From G965200765 sp965200765 (GTDB lineage Bacteria > Pseudomonadota > Gammaproteobacteria > Arenicellales > JAJDZL01): a stretch of 64,000 bases of DNA. Both the position numbers and the translations under genes were made by a program. The DNA lies in the NCBI GenBank assembly GCA_965200765.1, contig OZ241380.1, positions 186,001-250,000 on the forward strand, in the 5' to 3' direction. Of the stretch, positions 1 through 7,843 are shown piece after piece; the stretch's first letter is position 1; each line of letters starts with the position of its first letter. Under the pieces are notes generated by a model. The model searched no databases. It worked only from the letters and a program-made list of their open reading frames with translations, and had not been told where the DNA came from.

Positions 1-1758
1 AGGGCCTATGTTAGTGTTTTCAACAGTACGATCAACGGAGACATTGAATACGACCGCCACGCTCTGAACAATATTCTGACATTACGCGGCGGTGTCATAT
101 CAGGCAACGTAGAATTCTTCGGCGGCGATGACATGTTCAAGGTAAATAACCGGGGATTTGTTACCGGCAACGTTCAATTCGGTGAAGGAAACAACGATAC
201 CTTGATTCTGGATGTCACTGGAAGCGGCGCCCAAGCCAGCAGTATCAGCGGGACAATCTCCGGACTGGAAATGCTGATCAAGAGAGGACCCGGGCAGGCG
301 CGAATTGGAAACTCGATGCTCGACGGAGGCACTCTCAGCATTGAAGGCGGGGAGTTGATTGTTGGTGGCCATTTGAATCTCGGTAGCACCGGAACAGTAA
401 CTGTACGGGCCGGATCCCGACTTACTTTTGAGGTTGGGAATATTTCTGGTGATTCGATCAGCCACGGGCGAATCACCGCGAGGAGTGTGGTGTTTGAAAG
501 CGGTGCCAATAAGGAAGTGTATATTCAGCTGGCTCCACAAGTCAATGAAATGGCAGTACAAACGCGACTGAAGCAAGAAGGTATTGACTTGCTGTCGGAA
601 GACACCCGCTATCGAACAAGAGGGGCGGATGGCAGTACGAGCAATGCAGGTACTGTTGTGGTCAAAACGATGAGCGGAAGCGTTGTCGGTGAATCGGATG
701 ACCAGGGTGCTTCTACAATCATGGCCGATGTTGAGACCGGTATGGAAATTTCCAACGAACCGACTCCTGCTCCTGCTTCTTCCGATTCCTCCTCCAGCAC
801 ACTCTACGCCGGAGCAGCTCTTGCACTTCTTTGGTGGCTAACCAGAGACGATGCCGAGACAGAGTTTGTCGACTACGAGACACATACGCAAAACATTGGC
901 AGTATTTCAAGTTTTGTCCGGAATCGGGAACCGGGAATTGAAACTTGGGCAAAAACAACTCCCAATTCGATCAACGGCTTGACTCCGTTGCAAGGAATTG
1001 CCGCCGGAGTGGATGCCAATTTCGAAAGCAATGGATACCTTGGAATTTCAGTCGAACCGCTGGCTTCCGGTTTTATGAAGTCAGGACATTTGTCGCTGGG
1101 TGGTGATTCCAGGTACTCGGGGGACCGCTATCAAATTCGAGGAAGATGGAGCAGCGGGGCATTTTTCACTTCAGGAAGTTTTTCCTACGGCAACTACGAT
1201 GCGAGTGCTCAGTTCAGGAATCCTGTGATGGAAGACGGCATGCTGGGCGGGAATTTCCAAATGCTGCACAGTCATCTGCAGCTGACTGCCGGTTCCCGGT
1301 TGAATATTGGGAGTGAACTGATATTCGTTCCTTCGTTGTCTGTTTATCAAGGTTCAGTGAAGCAGAGTGCTTACCATGCCGAAAATTCAGTCCTCAGGGC
1401 TGAGGTGCCGGAGTATTCTCAGCGATATCAGGGTTGGAAACTTGGATTTCATGTCAAATCTTCGAACTGGCGACAAGAAGCAAATGGTTTGAAGTGGCGC
1501 CATAGTTCGGGAATCAGTACGCAAAGTTTTCGTAGCCGCGCGTCATCGCTGACACTGCAACAGCTTGACAAGACCGATTCGCTCAGCTTCGCGACAACAA
1601 TGCCGGTTCGCGGGCTGCCATCGACAGTTCATTCTTTCAATGCGGGGATTGCCATTGCGAAATCGAGAAACTTTCGGGTCAAGCTGAACTATGTAGGATT
1701 GATGACGGATGGCGAATTTCACCATGGAGCTACAGTCCAGACGCACTATAGGTTTTAG
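1..1758 (+). CDS. Autotransporter-like surface protein, 3' part (copy A)
   Basis: The open frame runs in from the left edge without a start, so this is the C-terminal ~585 residues of a larger protein. It matches the end of the complete gene at 2851-6237 almost residue for residue, with one 3-base length difference near base 50. The visible part holds the end of a glycine- and valine-rich beta-helix-like passenger, a Ser/Pro-rich linker, a hydrophobic segment (LYAGAALALLWWL) followed by acidic residues, and about 290 residues rich in alternating Tyr/Phe/Ser/Gly strands. It ends in HYRF, and a terminal aromatic residue is typical of outer-membrane barrels. An outer-membrane or secreted surface protein is inferred. 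The passenger function is unknown. Confidence 0.8.
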   Translation, partial: RAYVSVFNSTINGDIEYDRHALNNILTLRGGVISGNVEFFGGDDMFKVNNRGFVTGNVQFGEGNNDTLILDVTGSGAQASSISGTISGLEMLIKRGPGQARIGNSMLDGGTLSIEGGELIVGGHLNLGSTGTVTVRAGSRLTFEVGNISGDSISHGRITARSVVFESGANKEVYIQLAPQVNEMAVQTRLKQEGIDLLSEDTRYRTRGADGSTSNAGTVVVKTMSGSVVGESDDQGASTIMADVETGMEISNEPTPAPASSDSSSSTLYAGAALALLWWLTRDDAETEFVDYETHTQNIGSISSFVRNREPGIETWAKTTPNSINGLTPLQGIAAGVDANFESNGYLGISVEPLASGFMKSGHLSLGGDSRYSGDRYQIRGRWSSGAFFTSGSFSYGNYDASAQFRNPVMEDGMLGGNFQMLHSHLQLTAGSRLNIGSELIFVPSLSVYQGSVKQSAYHAENSVLRAEVPEYSQRYQGWKLGFHVKSSNWRQEANGLKWRHSSGISTQSFRSRASSLTLQQLDKTDSLSFATTMPVRGLPSTVHSFNAGIAIAKSRNFRVKLNYVGLMTDGEFHHGATVQTHYRF

Positions 1759-2800
1759 GAGTTTCCGGATTCGAATGGCGAATTTCATGGTTCCGATATA
1801 TTCAAATACAAGAATCCTCTGAAACCGGTTTTCCAGACTATTGCTGATGGCCGATGTCGGTCATCAGCAGGCTGGCATTGAAAATCCCCAAGCATTGCGT
1901 TTTGAATTTTTTATAGTCGTCCGAGCCGCTTGCGGATTCATTTTTCGGACCGGCTTGTAGAACTGTTCAAAACGTAAACAAGAACTGTCTTTCCCGGCAC
2001 CATGACACCGGCTTTCGGGGTGCAGGTCCAGTTCGTTTAGATGAAACAGAGTCTCATTTTGCATGTGCTCCAAGTAGTTCGAATATCGCTTGAATTGCTG
2101 GATGCACGCATTGTAACTCTCCGCCCTCGCATGATTGGACACGGCGAATGCCGCATTCAGCAAGGCCGCTTAATACCAAGCGACATCCCCACAAAAAACA
2201 ATGAATCTTATGGTGAGTCTTGAATTTATGAGTCGTGTAGTTGGTGATTTGATTTATTGCGGAAAATGCGATTTTATTTTAGGACGAAGGGGTGAGGTCG
2301 CAGTTGATGTCAAGGGAGGCAGGAGAGTTCAATGTAGCCATTTGAGGGCAATTCGCGCATACAGTGAAGAATACAACTTCAGTATTCCATAGTAGTCTCA
2401 AATCAAACATTTTCCAGACAGACTGAAGACGGCATCTTGATTCTGCCATGGGAAGTCTTTTTGGAACGACTTTGGAATGGCGATTTCGTTGAATAATAGT
2501 GCTACAAAACAATTCTGCGGGATTCAAGGCAAGCTAATTTCAACCCCTGTCTGAGTCGACTGAAATAGTGGACCAAGCGGTTCAAGGGCATATTCGAATC
2601 TTCCATCGAAGTGCCAGTCCTCACACCGAAATTCATCCCGCAATTACCACAATGGCAGGCCATTGGCTTGTTACGACTTGTTTAACAGAATTACATCCCG
2701 AACAGGAACATCTTCACATCCTCGCCAGTTCTCAAGCCACTGCTTCGCAGACTCATTTTCAGGGAACTTAAAATATTTCAAAAATTTAATCTGGCTGTAA
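1759..2800. other. Intergenic region; first ~510 bp duplicated after copy B
   Basis: Bases 1759 to about 2267 align with 6238 to about 6748, with scattered substitutions and small indels. A 99-codon minus-strand frame in this copy (1864-2163) is not preserved in the other, which argues against coding. From about 2268 to 2800 the sequence is not repeated in the window and I recognise no gene in it. Confidence 0.7.
1843..1868 (+). terminator. Hairpin after copy A surface-protein gene
   Basis: GCTGATGGCC, a six-base loop and GGTCATCAGC form a 10 bp RNA stem with one G-U pair, 85 bases after the stop codon. There is no clear T-run, so termination is only likely. The identical hairpin follows copy B. 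Confidence 0.4.
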
Positions 2801-2809
2801 TGATATACT
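2801..2809 (+). promoter_or_regulatory. Extended -10 promoter candidate for copy B surface protein
   Basis: TGATATACT matches an extended -10 (TGnTATAAT) about 40 bases upstream of the chosen start codon. No good -35 lies at the standard distance. It fits a leader with the Shine-Dalgarno sequence at 2835-2840. Confidence 0.4.
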
Positions 2810-2850
2810 TGATTTACAACTCTTACACACAGATTGGAGGAATAGACCTG

Positions 2851-5800
2851 ATGAACAGTCATTATGCATTTGCTGAAAGGAAGCGGGCTCGCTTGACAGG
2901 CATTTTTTCATGGTTCATTTTTTTGGTATTGATCATTGCCACATCTTCTGCTATGGCTCAAACAATTTCCTGTTCACCGTTAGATGAAGTGGGAACATCT
3001 GCAATGGTATCAGAGAATCCTGCCGGCGAGACGATTATTCGGAATAAAAAAGGAGAGGAAGGAATTTCGTCAATTTCGCAAGGAGCTACAGCAGCCTTGG
3101 CTACCAATCGGGGAACCATTGTTACTTGTGGAAATACTCATAGCTACACAGACGATCAGAATAATCCGCAATTAAGGAACAGCCGTGGCATCAATGCATC
3201 GGTTTCCTCCGGCGATAAAAGTGCAACAGCAATTAACGAAGCGGGAGCAGATGTCGAAACTCGCGGGCTTGGTGCATACGGCATATCCGTTTCTGTTGGC
3301 TCCGGCTCAGGTACAGCTACCGGAATAAACAATGGAACAGTTTCTCGCGAAGCGGACGTAGACAACGGAAGGCCCTTCCCCAGGGGCCTTCTCGGATTAG
3401 CAGCTGGGGCCGGCAAGGTGAATCTAACAAACAGTAAAGATGGGATTATTGAAGGAACATTCACGGTTGGCATGTCAGGTTTTGCTGAATCAGGTAAAAT
3501 TACGATTGTTAATGCAGGTCGAATCAGTGGATTTGCGAGAATTGGAATCGAGGCTAGGGGAGAATTTACGCAGGTGATCAATGAAGGTACTATTGAATTC
3601 AAAGAAAATCAGGGTAGGAGAGCGGGAATCTCAGTATCTGCTTCACGCCGACATTCAGGCACATCGGAAGCGATAAATCGTGGGCAAATCTCACTCCAAG
3701 GAGGTGGCACGGGAATTTCTGTTGCTTCCGACCATGCAGGTACAAGGGACAATCCCAATTCACTTCGCGCGGTAAATGACAAAGGCGGCACGATCTCGAT
3801 AGGTGGACTTGGTAATGGCATATCAGCAATAAAAAATGTCGGACATGAAGACTATAACTTTGGCAGCTTGGTCGTCGAAAACCATGGTGCCATCAGTATT
3901 ACCGGTGATTACATTCCACGACCAGGTGCCTGTTTCGGACCCAGCGGCATATTGGCAATTCACAGTATCACTGGTGCCGCTGAGGTATTGCGACAATGTC
4001 GAGCAAATCCTGACGATACGCATCACACCGGTGATGTAAGAGTGGTCAATACAGGAACAATTGAAGCTGTCGGTCGCAGTGTTGCCGGAATCACTGCAGC
4101 AAATTTGGGAAACGGAAGAACAATCGTTGAGATGACGAACGGAAGGATTGTTGCTGGTTCACCTGGCCCTGCACGCAAGTTTGGCTTCGGAATTCTGGCA
4201 ACAGTTCAAACTAGTCATGTTGGTCAAGAAGAAAATGAAAAAGACATCGAAATCACTGTATCCGGTCCATCCACCACTGTCACAGCATATGGTGAAGGTG
4301 TAGATGATCTGGATAATACGAGCTGGGACGACAGCCGCGGCATTGGAATTCTTGGCATGGTCAATGGTAATACAAATTTCGAATCCGAAAGGCCCGACCT
4401 GACGGGGCACATGGAAGTGGAAATATCGAACGGAGCGACTATCACTGCCGACCGAGCATTGCTGTTAGTCGGTGCCAGGGCCGAAGTTAATGTTTTCAAC
4501 AGTACGATCAACGGCGACATTGAATACGACGACCACGATGCTTTGGACAATATTCTGACATTGCGGGGCGGTGTCATATCAGGCAACGTAAAATTCTTCG
4601 GCGGCGATGACATGTTCAAGGTAAATAACCGAGGATTTGTTGCCGGCAACGTTCAATTCGGTGAAGGAAACAACGATACCTTGATTCTGGATGTCACTGG
4701 AAGCGGTGCCCAAGCCAGCAGTATCAGCGGGACAATCTCCGGATTGGAAATGCTGAACAAGAGAGGACCCGGGCAGGCGCGAATTGGAAACTCGATGCTC
4801 GACGGAGGCACTCTCAGCATTGAAGGCGGGGAGTTGATTGTTGGTGGCCATTTGAATCTCGGCAGCACCGGAACAGTAACTGTACGGGCCGGATCCCGAC
4901 TTACTTTTGAGGTTGGGAATATTTCTGGTGATTCGATCAGCCACGGGCGAATCACCGCGAGGAGTGTGGTGTTTGAAAGCGGTGCCAATAAGGAAGTGTA
5001 TATTCAGCTGGCTCCACAAGTCAATGAAATGGCAGTACAAACGCGACTGAAGCAAGAAGGTATTGACTTGCTGTCGGAAGACACCCGCTATCGAACAAGA
5101 GGGGCGGATGGCAGTACGAGCAATGCAGGTACTGTTGTGGTCAAAACGATGAGCGGAAGCGTTGTCGGTTCTTCGGATGACCGGGGCGATTCTACAATCA
5201 CGGCTGATGTTGGTACTGGTATGGAAATTTCCGACGAACCGACTCCTGCTCCTGTTTCTTCCGATTCCTCCTCCAGCACACTCTACGCCGGGGCAGCTCT
5301 TGCACTTCTTTGGTGGCTTGCCAGAGACGATGCCGAGACAGAGTTTGTCGACTACGAGACACATACGCAAAACATTGGCAGTATTTCAAGTCTTGCCCGG
5401 AATCGGGAACCGGGAATTGAAACTTGGGCAAAAACAACTCCAAATTCGATCAATGGATTGACTCCGTTGCAAGGAATTGCTGCCGGAGTGGATGCCAATT
5501 TCGAAAGCGATGGATATCTTGGAATTTCAGTCGAACCGCTGGCTTCCGGTTTTATGAAGTCAGAACATTTATCGCTGGGCGGTGATTCCCGGTACACAGG
5601 GGACCGCTATCAAATTCGAGGAAGATGGAACAGTGGTGCATTTTTCACTTCAGGAAGTTTTTCCTACGGCAACTACGATGCGAGTGCTCAGTTCAGAAAT
5701 CCTGTGATGGAGGACGGCATGCTGGGCGGGAATTTCCAAATGCTGCACAGTCATCTGCAGCTGACAGCTGGTTCCCGGTTGAATATTGGGAGTGAACTGA

Positions 5801-6237
5801 TTTTCGTTCCTTCGCTGTCTGTTTATCAAGGTTCAGTGAAGCAAAGTGCGTACCATGCTGAAAATTCAGTCCTCAGGGCTGAGGTGCCGGAGTATTCTCA
5901 GCGATATCAGGGTTGGAAACTTGGATTTCAGGTCAAATCTTCGAACTGGCGACAAGAAGCAAATGGTTTGAAGTGGCGCCATAGTTCGGGAATCAGTACG
6001 CAAAGTTTTCGTAGCAGTGCATCATCGTTGACACTGCAACAGCATGACAAGACCGATTCGCTCAGCTTCGCAACAACAATGCCGGTTCGCGGGTTGCCAT
6101 CAACAGTTCATTCTTTCAATGCGGGGATTGCCATTGCGAAATCGAGAAACTTTCGGGTCAAGCTGAACTATGTAGGATTGATGACGGATGGCGAATTTCA
6201 CCATGGCGCTACAGTCCAGACGCACTATAGGTTTTAG
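2851..6237 (+). CDS. Autotransporter-like surface protein, complete (copy B)
   Basis: A 1128-residue protein. The start at 2851 is chosen because TTGGAGG lies 10 bases upstream and the N terminus then reads as a signal peptide: a basic stretch (ERKRAR), a hydrophobic core of ~20 residues and an A-M-A cleavage site around residues 35-37. Residues ~40-780 are a passenger of repeated short Gly/Asn/Thr-rich units (N-x-G-x-I type) suggestive of a beta-helix. Residues ~785-805 form a Pro/Ser linker, and ~808-824 a hydrophobic segment followed by RDDAETE. Residues ~830-1128 resemble a beta-barrel ending in HYRF. Adhesin or other surface function is inferred. No protease or esterase motif was seen in the passenger. 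The last ~585 residues are nearly identical to copy A. Confidence 0.85.
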   Translation: MNSHYAFAERKRARLTGIFSWFIFLVLIIATSSAMAQTISCSPLDEVGTSAMVSENPAGETIIRNKKGEEGISSISQGATAALATNRGTIVTCGNTHSYTDDQNNPQLRNSRGINASVSSGDKSATAINEAGADVETRGLGAYGISVSVGSGSGTATGINNGTVSREADVDNGRPFPRGLLGLAAGAGKVNLTNSKDGIIEGTFTVGMSGFAESGKITIVNAGRISGFARIGIEARGEFTQVINEGTIEFKENQGRRAGISVSASRRHSGTSEAINRGQISLQGGGTGISVASDHAGTRDNPNSLRAVNDKGGTISIGGLGNGISAIKNVGHEDYNFGSLVVENHGAISITGDYIPRPGACFGPSGILAIHSITGAAEVLRQCRANPDDTHHTGDVRVVNTGTIEAVGRSVAGITAANLGNGRTIVEMTNGRIVAGSPGPARKFGFGILATVQTSHVGQEENEKDIEITVSGPSTTVTAYGEGVDDLDNTSWDDSRGIGILGMVNGNTNFESERPDLTGHMEVEISNGATITADRALLLVGARAEVNVFNSTINGDIEYDDHDALDNILTLRGGVISGNVKFFGGDDMFKVNNRGFVAGNVQFGEGNNDTLILDVTGSGAQASSISGTISGLEMLNKRGPGQARIGNSMLDGGTLSIEGGELIVGGHLNLGSTGTVTVRAGSRLTFEVGNISGDSISHGRITARSVVFESGANKEVYIQLAPQVNEMAVQTRLKQEGIDLLSEDTRYRTRGADGSTSNAGTVVVKTMSGSVVGSSDDRGDSTITADVGTGMEISDEPTPAPVSSDSSSSTLYAGAALALLWWLARDDAETEFVDYETHTQNIGSISSLARNREPGIETWAKTTPNSINGLTPLQGIAAGVDANFESDGYLGISVEPLASGFMKSEHLSLGGDSRYTGDRYQIRGRWNSGAFFTSGSFSYGNYDASAQFRNPVMEDGMLGGNFQMLHSHLQLTAGSRLNIGSELIFVPSLSVYQGSVKQSAYHAENSVLRAEVPEYSQRYQGWKLGFQVKSSNWRQEANGLKWRHSSGISTQSFRSSASSLTLQQHDKTDSLSFATTMPVRGLPSTVHSFNAGIAIAKSRNFRVKLNYVGLMTDGEFHHGATVQTHYRF

Positions 6238-6707
6238 GAGCTTCAGGATTCGTCTGGCGAATTTCATGATTCCGGCAGGTTCATATGCAAGAATCCTCTG
6301 AAACCGGATTTCCAGACTATTGCTGATGGCCGATGTCGGTCATCAGCAGTCTGGCATTGAAAATCCCCAAGCATTGCGTTTTGAAAATTTTATAGTCGTC
6401 CAAACTGCTTGCGGATTCATTTTTCGGATTGGCTTGTAGAACTGTTCAAAACGCAAACGAGAACTGGCACCATGACACCGGCTTTCGGGGTGCAGGTCCA
6501 GTTCGTTTAGATGAAACAGAGTCGCATTTTACATGTGCCACATGATGCGGAAGTCGTACGACTCCGCTCGAGCTCGAGTTGCTGGATCGCGCATTGATGC
6601 TCCCCGCCCTCGCATGATTGAACCCGGCAAACGCCGCATTCACCAAGGCCGCTTAATACCAAGCGGCATCACCACACCAAACTGTGAATCTATGGTGAGT
6701 CTTGAAT
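6238..6707. other. Duplicated 3' flank of copy B
   Basis: This region repeats 1759-2267 and continues to about 6748, where similarity stops. Beyond the hairpin I see no gene in it. Small indels, for example loss of TCTTTCCCG relative to copy A, break any common reading frame. Confidence 0.7.
6322..6347 (+). terminator. Hairpin after copy B surface-protein gene
   Basis: The same 10 bp stem and six-base loop as after copy A, at the same distance from the stop codon. No T-run follows. Its preservation in both copies suggests it is a transcript 3' end or simply part of the duplicated block. Confidence 0.4.
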
Positions 6708-6935
6708 TTATGAGTTGTGTAACGGGCGATTTGATCTGTTGCGGGAAAGTTCGACAGGCCGGTCTGATATGTCAACGAACTTTGCCCTCCTATTCATATC
6801 AAGCTCGTAGCCCTTTCTTTTCAAAATGGGATTGCCATTTTGATCAGTAAACAAGTCAACCAATTCCTGAAAAGATTCCGGATCAATTTGAGGGTTCTTT
6901 TTCAGAATTCCCTTAACTAATTTTTTGTCAACCAT
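6708..6935 (-). CDS. Small protein downstream of SDH-type protease
   Basis: A 75-residue frame starting 19 bases after the stop of the serine protease gene, on the same strand. The purine-rich leader (GGGGTAGAGTGAG) could serve as a ribosome binding site. The N-terminal ~50 residues look like a real protein (DPESFQELVDLFTDQNGNP). The last ~13 codons lie inside the block duplicated after the surface-protein genes, so the natural C terminus may have been replaced when that block arrived. I do not recognise a family. Position suggests a partner or regulator of the protease cluster. Confidence 0.5.
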   Translation of the reverse strand: MVDKKLVKGILKKNPQIDPESFQELVDLFTDQNGNPILKRKGYELDMNRRAKFVDISDRPVELSRNRSNRPLHNS

Positions 6936-6954
6936 CTCACTCTACCCCATCAAG

Positions 6955-7827
6955 TTATCTATAGTATGTGTGTTCACCATGCATATGGAGAACTCCACTA
7001 ATATTATTACTCATTATATGGTCTGATTGCAAATTGTAATATTCCCGAATCGCCACAGAACGCTCCTCAGACACTCCAAAATCGTCAATTTTCAGCTTCA
7101 GTTCATTTTCTAAAACATCCTTTGAAATTCTGAATCCGTGGCTGTTCCATCTTTTCGTGTCACTCAGTGACTTGGCAATTTCCCCTGCCCGTTGTTCTCT
7201 CATCTCCTTGGTTACGTCCAAATTTCTCGTCTCCGTCTTCATCCAATTCTTGAACTTGTAATTGCATAACCACTCTTTTAGGAGCCTGATTGATAACTCT
7301 CTTTGTTGTTCATATTGGTATAACTCAGCTTGGTCGAAACCGAAAATCAGCAGCAATGCTTCTGCCTGACTAATTGTACCGGCTCTGGCTTGCTCTACCA
7401 ACTGGTCATAACGTTCAAGGTAGCCGAGTGCTGGAACCAATATGTCCTTGTCTTCTTTCACTACTTGCGGGTCAATAGGTCCAAGACGAGAGTAATAGTC
7501 CATGTGGATTGAATCGCCAGACATAACAAAAACTGTACCGGCAGAAAATGCGTAATCCGGAACAACAAACTTAATATGTTCATAGTGGTGCCTAACAGTG
7601 TCAACCATGTGATGGACGACTTCAATATATCCCCCGTTAGTGGTAAGTAGAATAACCAGTTTCTTTCTACGCATAGTTCTATTTTCGATCATATTCCGTA
7701 GCATATCTTCCACCCCGAAAGTTATCTGTCCGTTTATAGACAAGACATCAGCGCTGAATTCAGTTTCCAGATTCCTGATTAGCTGGTCCAACCGTTCTTT
7801 CACTAAATTGTTTACAAATTTAGGCAT
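6955..7827 (-). CDS. SDH-type (ClpP/SppA-fold) serine protease
   Basis: A 290-residue protein of the serine dehydrogenase proteinase family (SDH_sah), which has the ClpP/crotonase fold. Visible motifs are TTNGGYIE (62-69), VPDYAFSAGTVF with the likely nucleophile Ser95, and RLGPIDPQ (115-121). There is no signal peptide or membrane anchor ahead of the catalytic region, so it should act in the cytoplasm. AGGAG sits 7 bases before the ATG. It begins 16 bases after the stop of the Rad50-like ATPase gene, so the two are almost certainly co-transcribed. Its target is unknown. Association with a DNA-processing ATPase and nuclease suggests activation on DNA damage or foreign DNA (inference). Confidence 0.85.
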   Translation of the reverse strand: MPKFVNNLVKERLDQLIRNLETEFSADVLSINGQITFGVEDMLRNMIENRTMRRKKLVILLTTNGGYIEVVHHMVDTVRHHYEHIKFVVPDYAFSAGTVFVMSGDSIHMDYYSRLGPIDPQVVKEDKDILVPALGYLERYDQLVEQARAGTISQAEALLLIFGFDQAELYQYEQQRELSIRLLKEWLCNYKFKNWMKTETRNLDVTKEMREQRAGEIAKSLSDTKRWNSHGFRISKDVLENELKLKIDDFGVSEERSVAIREYYNLQSDHIMSNNISGVLHMHGEHTYYR

Positions 7828-7843
7828 GATTCACTCCTATTGC

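Noticed and set aside
1864..2163. 99-codon minus-strand frame in the flank of the first surface gene
   Set aside because: The duplicated flank at 6346-6646 has indels that break this frame, and no motif is recognisable, so it is unlikely to code.
4579..5370. 263-codon minus-strand frame inside the surface-protein gene
   Set aside because: Lies wholly antisense to a well-supported gene and is a by-product of its codon bias; a shorter version appears in copy A for the same reason.
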